DNA of 64,000 bases from Pseudalkalibacillus decolorationis (GTDB taxonomy: Bacteria > Bacillota > Bacilli > Bacillales > Fictibacillaceae), in contig NZ_JANHJQ010000017.1 of NCBI RefSeq assembly GCF_024609785.1, positions 39,173 to 103,172 of the forward strand, given 5' to 3'. Shown one piece after another: positions 1 through 7,850 of this stretch (its first letter is position 1; every line of letters begins with the position of its first letter). The notes beneath the pieces were generated by a model that was not told the origin of the DNA, ran no database searches, and saw only the letters and a list, made by a program, of their open reading frames with translations. The translations under genes were made by a program, and so were the position numbers.

Positions 1-53
1 TAATATTTATTCCTAATCGCAACCTATATGAAGATGTACCAGCTCCAAAATAG
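1..53 (+). CDS. 3' end of an unidentified gene (partial)
   Basis: Read in the frame beginning at base 3, the window opens with an uninterrupted short peptide ending PNRNLYEDVPAPK and a TAG stop at 51-53. The composition looks like a genuine protein tail, and the nhaC ribosome site follows about 25 bases later. Only 16 codons are visible, so the product cannot be named. It could equally be a chance open frame. Confidence 0.3.
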   Translation, partial: IFIPNRNLYEDVPAPK

Positions 54-94
54 TCCGTATTATTTTGGAAGCTTGACTAACAAGGGGTGATAAA

Positions 95-1501
95 ATGGAT
101 GCAAATTGGCTTTCGATCGTACCTTTTCTTGTTGTAATTCCACTTTCCATTTTAACAAAACAAGTATTACCTGGTATACTTATCGGCTTAATCGTAGGCT
201 CTTATATCATAAATCCTTCACTTGTTGGCGGAATTGAAACGATGCTATCCTATCTTGTTACTGCACTCGTAGATAAAAACAATATAAAAATCATCGTCTT
301 TCTTTATGTTTTTTCGGGACTTGTCGGTATGATAAAGGTTGCTGGTGGAATAAAAGGATTTGTTGAGGCAGCGTCTGAGCGTGTCGATACAAAAAGAGAA
401 GCGATCTTACTTACATATGTTTCGACAATTGGAACATTCAGTGCTCCGAGCTTCCGTTTCGTAACGATTGGACCAATTATGCGCGCCCTGTTAAAAAGAG
501 TGAACATGACAAAAAAAGAACTCGCTTTTGTAATTGAAACTACTACAACTCCGATTATAGTTCTCATACCAATCGCTACTGCTTTTGTTGGTTACATGGT
601 TTCGGTCGTTGAGCTTGGATTGCACAATCAGAATTTAGAAGGTGATGCATACAGCCTGTTCATCCAAAGTATACCTTTTAACTTTTTTGCCATCACCATT
701 TTCCTTGTGGGAATATACCTAAGTTTCTTTCACCGCTCATCAGAAGGTGAACAAAAAAAAGCACCTACACAGAAGGAAGATGATGATGACTGGCATAATT
801 GCGACCCAGCGGTATCCATGGATTTACCTTCCAAGCCTTTTAATTTACTCGTACCGTTGTTCCTAGTGATCGGCCTTATACTTCTATTGACATGGTGGGA
901 TGGCCATCAAAAAGGATTTGGTTTCTTTCAAGCATTTATTAAGGCAAATGTATTAGATGCCATGGTTATCGCGCTATTAATTACAACCTTTTTAACCGTT
1001 ATCCTGTTCGTAGTCCAACGTTTCAAGTTGAAAATGTTAATAGAAAGTTTTGTTTTTGGCGGGAATAATTTAATGGCTGTTATTTTACTGCTCTCGGTTA
1101 TCTGGGGTCTTGCATCTGTTACCGAAGACCTTGGATTTTCAACATTCATAACCGATCATGCAGGTTGGATTCCACCTCTGTTCGTTCCTCCTATCCTATT
1201 TCTATTCGGATCTGCGGTATCGTACTTTATTGGATCCGCATGGGGTACATGGGGAATTTTGATGCCGCTAGGAATTTCCATAGCTTCTATCGCTAATGTC
1301 TCCTTACCACTTGTCATCGGTGCTGTTTTTGCAAGCGGAACATTTGGAGCATTTGCCTCTCCGTTAAGCGATGATACGAATACTATAAGTCGGATTCTCA
1401 ATTTACAAGTAATCGAATATGCTCGGTTTAAATTAAAAGCTGCACTCATTGCGGTAGGGATATCGAGTATTCTTTATGGTGTGATAACCTTCTTTTTATA
1501 A
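95..1501 (+). CDS. NhaC-family Na+/H+ antiporter-type transporter
   Basis: A 468-residue integral membrane protein with about eleven to twelve hydrophobic segments. It belongs to the NhaC antiporter family, which exchanges cytoplasmic Na+ for H+ or swaps organic anions such as malate and lactate. The C-terminal stretch FGAFASPLSDDTNTISRI (about residues 421-438) is the conserved NhaC signature, with polar and acidic residues inside membrane helices. A charged cytoplasmic loop lies near residues 215-245. The ATG at 95 is preceded by AAGGGGTG at good spacing. It appears monocistronic. Its TAA stop coincides with the 5-bp direct repeat flanking a mobile element (1502-1662). The substrate is uncertain: NhaC paralogues include lactate/malate exchangers. 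Confidence 0.85.
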   Translation: MDANWLSIVPFLVVIPLSILTKQVLPGILIGLIVGSYIINPSLVGGIETMLSYLVTALVDKNNIKIIVFLYVFSGLVGMIKVAGGIKGFVEAASERVDTKREAILLTYVSTIGTFSAPSFRFVTIGPIMRALLKRVNMTKKELAFVIETTTTPIIVLIPIATAFVGYMVSVVELGLHNQNLEGDAYSLFIQSIPFNFFAITIFLVGIYLSFFHRSSEGEQKKAPTQKEDDDDWHNCDPAVSMDLPSKPFNLLVPLFLVIGLILLLTWWDGHQKGFGFFQAFIKANVLDAMVIALLITTFLTVILFVVQRFKLKMLIESFVFGGNNLMAVILLLSVIWGLASVTEDLGFSTFITDHAGWIPPLFVPPILFLFGSAVSYFIGSAWGTWGILMPLGISIASIANVSLPLVIGAVFASGTFGAFASPLSDDTNTISRILNLQVIEYARFKLKAALIAVGISSILYGVITFFL

Positions 1502-1662
1502 GAGGTGTTCAAAAAGTCAGAGGCTAACAGGATGTGAATCAGATCAATGTTGTTACAGGATGTAACGTTTTTAGTTGATCTTCCTTAATTGTCAAAGGAC
1601 ATGACGATCTTAGTTGAAGTTCATAAATATTCAGTTCTTTTTATCCTCCTTTGAACACGCAC
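1502..1662 (-). mobile_element. Non-autonomous transposon-like element, copy A
   Basis: Read on the minus strand this 161-bp segment begins GTGCGTGTTCAAAGGAGG and ends CTTTTTGAACACCTC, the same ends as the copies at 10758-11035 and 30392-30545. The ends form an imperfect inverted repeat. The direct repeat TATAA flanks it at 1497-1501 and 1663-1667. The interior differs from the other copies but carries three variants of an ACRTCCTGT box. There is no open reading frame, so it must move in trans or be inactive. Confidence 0.7.
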
Positions 1663-1678
1663 TATAAAAAAAATACAT

Positions 1679-2563
1679 TTAATCCTCAGACAAAACGATA
1701 TATTCTTCTATTCGTTCTGCCATTTTTAAATACCCGTTTTGATTAGGGTGCAATTTATCAGAGGAGAAATATTCTTTGCTATCTTCACCAATAAAAATAT
1801 CTTCGATCGGTATAAAGCTTGTATTGTCGTTTAATTCCGCGACAAGTTTAATCGTTTCGTTCCATTCTTCAATTACTTGGTCAACTTCATCAATATCTTG
1901 AAAAAAGTTGTGAAATGGATTAAACAAACCAACTAAGTAAATGTTGGCTTCTGGGTTCATTGTTCGCACCGATTGGACAATAATAAAGAGGTTTTTGCGG
2001 TATTGTTCTAATCCTGCGTCAAACACATCGAGATTTAAATTAAAAAAGTTATATTCAACAATATTGAGAATGTCGTTTCCACCAATAGTAATAAAAATAT
2101 GGTCAGCTTCCTTAAGGTGCTTCTGTACTTCTTCTGTTTCAATTTTCTTCACAAGTTTATCACTTGGATACCCGTGTATTCCAAAGTTCTTCAAGCTGAC
2201 ATCTTCATCTGTTACATCTCGAATGTATTGAGAAACAGGCTGAATGTACCCCTTCTCTGTATCATCACCAGAACCTTTCGTTAGCGAATCACCCAATCCG
2301 ACTACATGGATGTCTTCAATCACTGTTTCCGGTACAGGTTCAGCTTCTGCTCTCTTATTGTTATCCTCTTGCTTTTCTTTAGTATCATCCTTGGATTCGT
2401 CAGGTGACTTATTTTCTGAATCCTGCTTTTCTTTTTGTACAGGTTCGTCAAGGATCGGACCCATTACAGGACTAGTTGGTTTGGGATCATTAAATATAAG
2501 AACAAGACCAATCGTAGTAATTATAATAATAATGGCTAATAATATGCTCTTCTGTTTTCTCAT
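1679..2563 (-). CDS. Membrane-anchored SGNH/GDSL-family hydrolase
   Basis: A 294-residue extracytoplasmic esterase/lipase-type hydrolase, similar in layout to YpmR of B. subtilis. An N-terminal membrane segment (about residues 5-24) is followed by a low-complexity, Lys/Glu/Asp-rich linker to about residue 80, then the SGNH domain. Block I is GLGDSLTKG with the catalytic Ser near residue 93. Block III is GGND. Block V is DKLHPNQNGY, with the catalytic Asp/His pair. The substrate is unknown; family members hydrolyse acyl, phospholipid or acetyl esters. I chose the ATG at 2561-2563 because GTGGGGG sits six bases ahead; an in-frame GTG four codons upstream has no better site. Confidence 0.8.
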   Translation of the reverse strand: MRKQKSILLAIIIIITTIGLVLIFNDPKPTSPVMGPILDEPVQKEKQDSENKSPDESKDDTKEKQEDNNKRAEAEPVPETVIEDIHVVGLGDSLTKGSGDDTEKGYIQPVSQYIRDVTDEDVSLKNFGIHGYPSDKLVKKIETEEVQKHLKEADHIFITIGGNDILNIVEYNFFNLNLDVFDAGLEQYRKNLFIIVQSVRTMNPEANIYLVGLFNPFHNFFQDIDEVDQVIEEWNETIKLVAELNDNTSFIPIEDIFIGEDSKEYFSSDKLHPNQNGYLKMAERIEEYIVLSED

Positions 2564-2847
2564 GTTGACCCCCACTTCTGACAGTAATCATACCGCAATT
2601 TCTTTTTTATCTTTGTGCTGCTTTTATTACTACTATACCATGATTTCCACATTAATATGAGGACCCGAATAGATGGCAAACAGTTGCAATGACATTGATC
2701 TGTTGATAAGGTTAAATAAATCTTGTGCTCAGCTGAGATTTATCCTTCCTGAAGGTTAACTTAACAACGCCTTGCAAACTTAAAATAGTTCCAATTAAAT
2801 CATAAATACAATTTTCCTATAATACCGAATCAATAGGAGGCTCATAC

Positions 2848-3141
2848 ATGAAGTTAACAATTACACAGCCAGCGGTTCATTGGTTCAAAAAGGAAATGGA
2901 ATTAATAGAAGGGGACTCAATTCGACTTTTTGCCAGATTGGGTGGATGTAGTACTGTCCAAACCGGTTATTCCATTGGGATTGCAAAAGAATCACCTTTT
3001 GAACCAGGTTCGTCAGTTGAAGTAGATGGCATTACATTTTTCGTAGAAGAAAAGGATCTCTGGTACTTTAATGGCTATGATTTATCAATAAAATTCCGTC
3101 GCAAATATGATGACATTACTTATGACTATACGAAGCAATAA
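2848..3141 (+). CDS. yneR: HesB/IscA-like fold protein, YneR family
   Basis: A 97-residue cytoplasmic protein of the HesB/IscA-like (Fe-S biosynthesis domain) superfamily. The sequence RLGGCSTVQTGYSIGIA (about residues 30-46) and the C-terminal DLWYFNGYDLSI match B. subtilis YneR. Only one cysteine of the three typical of A-type Fe-S carriers is present, so it probably does not deliver clusters as IscA does, and its function is unknown. AGGAGG precedes the ATG, and a TATAAT-like -10 lies at 2818-2823 with a weak -35. It sits beside yneQ and yneP as in B. subtilis. A second member of the family is encoded at 37612-37890. Confidence 0.85.
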   Translation: MKLTITQPAVHWFKKEMELIEGDSIRLFARLGGCSTVQTGYSIGIAKESPFEPGSSVEVDGITFFVEEKDLWYFNGYDLSIKFRRKYDDITYDYTKQ

Positions 3142-3168
3142 AGAAAAAGTGATCTCAAGCTACCCTGT

Positions 3169-3474
3169 TTATTTATCGAGCTTGAACCGTTTAATTTGCT
3201 CCCACTGTCCTTCTTTTTGCAAGATTGAAAGCTGTCGCCCACCAAAGAGATCAAAGTGGGGGTAGTCTGAGCGGTTATCAATCCATTGGGTTAGTAATCC
3301 GTGTTGTTCCCCCCACCTTATGAGCTCGTCTAAATCTCCGCAGCCCGCTTTTGTCACAGAGTTACAAGTTGGGAACCGCTCGTCGATCCAATAATGGGTC
3401 AAAAAAGAAAGTCGATTATTCTTTACATTCCTCTTCCAATTTTCTAGTTCATCCTTCGTAATACCGAACGCCAT
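3169..3474 (-). CDS. yneQ: Conserved protein of unknown function, YneQ family
   Basis: A 101-residue soluble protein that I recognise as YneQ from sequence and position (yneP-yneQ-yneR order). It is rich in Trp, Asp and Lys, with two cysteines (about residues 37 and 45) and no membrane segment or known motif. No biochemical role is established. It follows yneP by 5 bases in what looks like a three-gene unit (double-AAA ATPase, yneP, yneQ). Its ribosome site AAGGGGACA overlaps the yneP stop region. Confidence 0.75.
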   Translation of the reverse strand: MAFGITKDELENWKRNVKNNRLSFLTHYWIDERFPTCNSVTKAGCGDLDELIRWGEQHGLLTQWIDNRSDYPHFDLFGGRQLSILQKEGQWEQIKRFKLDK

Positions 3475-3479
3475 ACAAA

Positions 3480-3902
3480 CTATGTCCCCTTTACAATTTC
3501 AGAATATACCCGATGCCATTCTGGTAGGCGTTTTTTCATATTGATCGGTCTGAATGAATCCTTATCCACACACGTATGTGTTGAGGTTCCTTCGATACAT
3601 ACGCTTCCTTCCTCGTTGTATATCGCGTAGCCATAAACCGCACGTATTCCAGTGTAGGTGGCCAGCCAAGTATGAACTTCAGCTTGCTCTCCATAACGGA
3701 AGGGTCTTTTATACTTGATCGTAATATCGGTTACAGGCGATAAGATTCCTTCTAATTCCAGCTTTGCATAACTGAAACCGAGTTCTTTAATAAATTCCGT
3801 TCTACCTACCTCAAACCAGATTAAATACGTAGCATGATGAACGACACCCATTTGATCTGTTTCAGCATACCGTACATCAATAATTGACTTGGAACGAACC
3901 AT
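3480..3902 (-). CDS. yneP: Acyl-CoA thioesterase, YbgC/4HBT hot-dog family
   Basis: A 140-residue single hot-dog-fold thioesterase of the 4-hydroxybenzoyl-CoA thioesterase/YbgC family, expected to hydrolyse acyl-CoA esters in the cytosol. The active-site signature near the N-terminus reads VRYAETDQMGVVHHATYLIWFE (residues about 9-30, shown in part), with the conserved Asp at about residue 16 and the following His pair. Length is normal for the family. The ATG follows TTAGGAGGTAAAGT, and the gene begins 11 bases after the AAA ATPase stop. Substrate preference cannot be read from sequence. Confidence 0.88.
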   Translation of the reverse strand: MVRSKSIIDVRYAETDQMGVVHHATYLIWFEVGRTEFIKELGFSYAKLELEGILSPVTDITIKYKRPFRYGEQAEVHTWLATYTGIRAVYGYAIYNEEGSVCIEGTSTHTCVDKDSFRPINMKKRLPEWHRVYSEIVKGT

Positions 3903-3912
3903 ACTTTACCTC

Positions 3913-6372
3913 CTAATTCGACTGTTTGATTGCATTATTGAAATCGTCTATTGTCAATAATGTAATTACCCGATTGTTCTTCCCATTTTCAACATCTGTA
4001 ATACGGAAGGCTTGCTGTTGAATGGCATTGTTAATCAGATCTATGGCAAAACGACCATTCCCAGTAACCTTTCTATTAATGAGTTCGTTTTGTAAAAAGG
4101 ATTCGATTCCTTTCTCCCACTCATAATTGTACAAATCCGAATATCGCTTCATTATTTCAATTAATTCATCAGTCGTATAATCATTAAAGTAGAAGTATTT
4201 TTTAAATCGAGATGCAAGTCCTGGATTACTACTTAACAGCTGTTTTATTTCACTTGGATATCCCGCTAAAATCACTACTAAGTTTTCATTATGTTTCGTC
4301 ATTTCTTCCACGAGTGTATGAATCACTTCTTTTCCAAAGTCATTTGCAGCACCTGAAAATAAAGAATACGCTTCGTCAATGAACAATACCCCACCAAGTG
4401 ATTCCCGTATTTTTTTACGTGTTTTGAGTGCGGTCTGTCCCGAATAGCCTGCAACAAGATCCGACCTGCCAGCAATGACCAAATGACCTCTTTTCAAAAA
4501 GCCCTTTTCCCTCAAAATCTTTGCGTAAATCGATGCTACAGTTGTTTTTCCAGTGCCGGGATTTCCGACAAAGACAGAGTGCAATTGAAGCGGCACGGTT
4601 GGTAGCGATTGTTCTCGTCTTTCGTGTTGAACTTGTACAAAGGAACTTAACGCTCTCACTTCTTGTTTAATTTCATCAAGACCAACCAAATGACTGAGTT
4701 TGATATCGGGACCATCCTCTGAATCACTTCCAATACCAGGAATGTCCTCTTTTTTGATAACTGTATAGTCGTGAAAAGTTAATTCGTCCTCTAAGGATGT
4801 ATTTGCACCTTTTTGAAAGATCACATCTAGAACCAGGTCCCTTACCGTTCTTGCATTACCAAATGTGTCATCAACTCGTAGGCTTTCAATCCGTTCACTT
4901 AATTGATTCAATGCGTCTTCAGTAAACGTGTAATCATTATCAAACGCTACTTTTTCAGCAATACTCAGCAATTCTTCTATTGAATAATTCGGCAGATAAA
5001 TGTGATTACTTTCCGGAAACCGACTCCTAAGTCCTGGATTCGACCAAAGAAAGTGTCTCATTTCTTCAGGGTAACCTGCTAAAATCACAGCAAACTTTCC
5101 TGCGTACTCCCCACTTGTCATTGCGGATACAAGTGTATCGATTACCGTCTGCCCATAATCGTTTCCAGATGAGCCTTCACGCTTCAAGCTGTATGCTTCA
5201 TCAATAAATAAAATACCTCCTAGAGCAGTTTCAATCACTCTCATGGTATTTTCTTCTGTTTGACCAACATAAGCGCCCACAAGATTGGAGCGATCAACTT
5301 CAACTACTTCTGCTCGAGGGAGAATACCTAACTCATGGTAAATACTTGAGAGAAGCCGGGCTATTGTCGTCTTTCCTGTACCAGGGTTACCTGTTAAAAT
5401 CATGTTTAAACTGGGTTCATCTTTCATCTTGAACCCTTTTTGCTCACGCATCTTTTGAAATTGAAGATAATTATAAAGCTGGTGGACTCGGAAACGAACC
5501 TCATCCATCCCAATCATTTCATTGAGCTGGACTAATGCCGAGCTTTTTTGTCGAACCCCAGTTTGGGAGCTCTGATTCCATTTGCTTTGGATTTCTTCAA
5601 CTGACTTTATAAGCTCTTTTATTTCGGTTTGTAATTTGGAAGGATGAAACGATCCCGATAAAGAAGAACGATATTCCTCTGCTGCATTCGATAACCTCGT
5701 TAGATCCCCAAGCAACCTTTTTCCTTGATCGGAAACTTCTTTGTACTGCTTAATTAAATCATTATTTTCAATGATTTCTGCCGCTTTTTGGCCATCGTTT
5801 ATTATTTTGTTCAGCCATTTTTCACCGTTAAGTGCCTCTACAGCGACATTTACAACTTCAGAAGCTGCTTTACGTTTTGATGCAACATTATCTGTTTCGC
5901 GAATGATGGGAAACGTTATTGGTTTAATCCATTCCTCTAAGTCATAAATAAAAAGTTTACTCACTGTTTCATTCACAAAAGAATCTTTTGGACTCAATGA
6001 AACCGCACGAATTAATCGATTTCTCATCGTAGCATCTATTTTACCAAGACGTTCAAATTGAACTTTTACAAGTAAAGCTAAAATTTGAGCTTTCAGATGT
6101 AAAAATTCACCCTTATGCTCACTAGTCGTTAATGTTTCACTTTGCTCTTCAACCTCATGTAACAGCTTCAGAAGGGCAATTTCTCCATGCTGACCTATAT
6201 TCTTTTTATCCTGAAACGATTGAACAATTGATTTTACTTGATTACAATCTTTCTTATTGGTTTGCATTTCATTAACACCACCTGCATAAACAATCGCCAT
6301 CATTATATCATATAGATCCCCATACTCCTTTAGAGCTGTTTTATCACATATAAAAACAAATGGATGATTCAT
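3913..6372 (-). CDS. Double-AAA+ ATPase of the SpoVK/CbxX family
   Basis: An 819-residue protein with an alpha-helical N-terminal region (about residues 1-290) followed by two complete CbxX/CfqX-type AAA+ domains. Walker A (GNPGTGKTT) occurs near residues 328 and 602. Each is followed by the loop VGAYVGQT or VAGYSGQT, Walker B (GGILFIDEAYSL, GGVLFIDEAYSL) and the arginine-finger NPGLRSRF or NPGLASRF. Canonical SpoVK has one such domain and about 320 residues; the window also encodes that form at 62754-63698. Family members remodel protein complexes, and SpoVK acts in spore maturation. The annotated ATG has a poor ribosome site; the ATG at 6265-6267 after GCAGGTGGT may be the true start (784 residues). 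Confidence 0.85.
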   Translation of the reverse strand: MNHPFVFICDKTALKEYGDLYDIMMAIVYAGGVNEMQTNKKDCNQVKSIVQSFQDKKNIGQHGEIALLKLLHEVEEQSETLTTSEHKGEFLHLKAQILALLVKVQFERLGKIDATMRNRLIRAVSLSPKDSFVNETVSKLFIYDLEEWIKPITFPIIRETDNVASKRKAASEVVNVAVEALNGEKWLNKIINDGQKAAEIIENNDLIKQYKEVSDQGKRLLGDLTRLSNAAEEYRSSLSGSFHPSKLQTEIKELIKSVEEIQSKWNQSSQTGVRQKSSALVQLNEMIGMDEVRFRVHQLYNYLQFQKMREQKGFKMKDEPSLNMILTGNPGTGKTTIARLLSSIYHELGILPRAEVVEVDRSNLVGAYVGQTEENTMRVIETALGGILFIDEAYSLKREGSSGNDYGQTVIDTLVSAMTSGEYAGKFAVILAGYPEEMRHFLWSNPGLRSRFPESNHIYLPNYSIEELLSIAEKVAFDNDYTFTEDALNQLSERIESLRVDDTFGNARTVRDLVLDVIFQKGANTSLEDELTFHDYTVIKKEDIPGIGSDSEDGPDIKLSHLVGLDEIKQEVRALSSFVQVQHERREQSLPTVPLQLHSVFVGNPGTGKTTVASIYAKILREKGFLKRGHLVIAGRSDLVAGYSGQTALKTRKKIRESLGGVLFIDEAYSLFSGAANDFGKEVIHTLVEEMTKHNENLVVILAGYPSEIKQLLSSNPGLASRFKKYFYFNDYTTDELIEIMKRYSDLYNYEWEKGIESFLQNELINRKVTGNGRFAIDLINNAIQQQAFRITDVENGKNNRVITLLTIDDFNNAIKQSN

Positions 6373-6464
6373 CGGACATCAGTCGCACCATCGTTTAATA
6401 GGAAGTTCCCTATTAGTCGGTTACACTCACAGCCTTGAGCCATCCATTATTTCTTATTATTTAG

Positions 6465-6977
6465 TTACATTGTTTTCAGCACCATAGGAGTTACATTATC
6501 GATGCATAACGCACAAGCTTCTTTCAAGTTGTTCCAGTAGTTCACAATCGAATCGTCTTCCTCTTCGCTCATGGCTATCTCTAGCCAACTCAATTCTTCT
6601 TGTAATCGTACAGCAGATCCAATCCATGTCTTCTTATCACCGACTTTCATATAAAAAGGATCCTCAAAACGAAAGGGTAGGTAAATTCCACGGTCATTAG
6701 GATGTAGGACGATGTGCTGATACACCGTTCCCTTCGTCAGTTTTGCATAAAACAAAAGTACACCATCGTTTTTAGCTGTACGTTTCTTAAAGTTATGTAA
6801 GGTTTGTGCATCACCTAATTCGATTGTCGTAATAGGAGCGTCCCAGTTTAGTACTTCTTTAAAAGGAATGAGATGACCTAAACCTTGCATACTTATTTCA
6901 AGTTGTCGATAAAATGGATCATTGTCCTCTTTATTCCTTGATATATCTAAAGGTTGAATCAACGCTTGTATTGTCAT
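6465..6977 (-). CDS. Hypothetical protein
   Basis: I do not recognise this roughly 170-residue soluble protein. It has no signal peptide or membrane segment and is mildly acidic, with an EEEDD cluster near the C-terminus (about residues 140-144). It lies next to sspN, where B. subtilis carries the spore gene tlp, but it does not resemble Tlp. AGGAG is nine bases ahead of the ATG at 6975-6977; an in-frame GTG two codons upstream is possible. A spore-related role would be guesswork from position. Confidence 0.6.
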   Translation of the reverse strand: MTIQALIQPLDISRNKEDNDPFYRQLEISMQGLGHLIPFKEVLNWDAPITTIELGDAQTLHNFKKRTAKNDGVLLFYAKLTKGTVYQHIVLHPNDRGIYLPFRFEDPFYMKVGDKKTWIGSAVRLQEELSWLEIAMSEEEDDSIVNYWNNLKEACALCIDNVTPMVLKTM

Positions 6978-7088
6978 TTCCACACACTCCTCCCCATATC
7001 ATAAAAAGATTCGTATAGGTAATGGGTTTCGCGTCGGCTTATCTCGTATTTTGTCAAATTTACAGACATGTAAAATAAGGAAGTGACC

Positions 7089-7120
7089 GACTCCAAAGGT
7101 GAGAATACCTTTGGAGTCAG
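7089..7120 (-). terminator. Stem-loop downstream of sspN
   Basis: GACTCCAAAGGT and ACCTTTGGAGTC form a perfect 12-bp stem with an 8-base loop, 16 bases after the sspN stop. It lacks a good U tract, so it may terminate weakly or stabilise the spore mRNA 3' end. Confidence 0.55.
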
Positions 7121-7135
7121 CCAGAAGATAGGTTA

Positions 7136-7276
7136 TTATCCTTTTGGAGGGATATACTGCGGTTGTTCATTGGATTTCATACCCATTTGTTTCCCTTTGT
7201 TTCCTCCGCCTACTCTTGGTTGTGTTCCCATATGATTCGGAACGTATTGTTCAGGGTGACGTTTTGGATTACTCAA
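7136..7276 (-). CDS. sspN: Small acid-soluble spore protein N
   Basis: A 46-residue basic peptide beginning MSNPKRHPEQYVPNHMGTQP and containing GGGNKGKQMG, matching SspN of B. subtilis, a minor small acid-soluble protein of the forespore. Translation starts at a TTG (7274-7276) nine bases after AGGAGG. In B. subtilis sspN lies near citB and is followed by tlp. Here tlp is missing and an unrelated gene follows the sspN hairpin. Confidence 0.9.
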   Translation of the reverse strand: MSNPKRHPEQYVPNHMGTQPRVGGGNKGKQMGMKSNEQPQYIPPKG

Positions 7277-7335
7277 AATGATCAACCTCCTTCACCCAGT
7301 ATTATTCCCCTATGTTAAGTCATTATGATGTAAAA

Positions 7336-7372
7336 AAGACCCGCTGCACTGTAATGGTCAATGGGTCTCTTC
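7336..7372 (-). terminator. Terminator of the fbpB-like gene
   Basis: On the minus strand AAGAGACCC ... GGGTCTTTTTTAC forms a stem ending in a U tract, 115 bases beyond the stop of the FbpB-like gene. Confidence 0.5.
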
Positions 7373-7487
7373 AATGGGCCAAGATTGGAATGTTTCATTG
7401 AGGCTGACGTTTTTTGTAAAAATCTATCTCCCGGCTTTTCCTTTCTGAACGAATAAAACCGAAGATGTATCTGTACTGACGTCAAAA

Positions 7488-7616
7488 TTAGCCATTCTTC
7501 AAATGCCGCTTTTCTAACCGTAGTTCTAACCGTTCCATCGCCTCTTGATCCTTTAATAATTCTTGTTTATTGTCGGATACTAGATCCTTAAACGAACGTT
7601 TTTTCGATTTTCTCAT
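7488..7616 (-). CDS. FbpB-family small basic protein
   Basis: A 42-residue, strongly basic peptide starting MRKSKKRSFKDLVSDNKQEL and ending LEKRHLKNG. It matches the FbpB (Fur-regulated basic protein) family, which in B. subtilis assists the small RNA FsrA in silencing iron-rich proteins, aconitase among them, during iron limitation. AGAGGAGG precedes the ATG. A Fur-like dyad lies 60 bases upstream (7677-7691). The gene is immediately downstream of acnA and transcribed in the same direction, behind its own promoter region and the acnA terminator. The family assignment rests on sequence pattern; the regulatory role here is inference. Confidence 0.75.
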   Translation of the reverse strand: MRKSKKRSFKDLVSDNKQELLKDQEAMERLELRLEKRHLKNG

Positions 7617-7676
7617 TTAATTACCTCCTCTTAAAAACGATTTCTTATTGTCTACTATGCCCAAACCATTTCCTTT

Positions 7677-7691
7677 TTATTCTAATTATCA
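7677..7691 (-). promoter_or_regulatory. Candidate Fur box upstream of the fbpB-like gene
   Basis: On the minus strand TGATAATTAGAATAA matches 11 of 15 bases of the 7-1-7 Fur consensus TGATAATNATTATCA, with a perfect left half. It lies about 60 bases before the start codon. Confidence 0.5.
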
Positions 7692-7791
7692 GAAGATTTA
7701 CACAGAAAAGCGAAAGCGACCTGGTCAGGTACAATAAGGAAAACCAGGTAAACACATACCATTTTAGGCGATCACCCTCACTTTATATATC

Positions 7792-7832
7792 AAAAGAGGC
7801 TGGCTCATCTAATGAGCCAACCTCTAATTTCA
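7792..7832 (-). terminator. Terminator of acnA
   Basis: Minus strand AGAGGTTGGCTCAT-TAG-ATGAGCCAGCCTCTTTT gives a 14-bp stem with a tight loop and a U tract, starting 19 bases after the acnA stop. Confidence 0.9.
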
Positions 7833-7850
7833 TTCTCTATTGAATTGATA

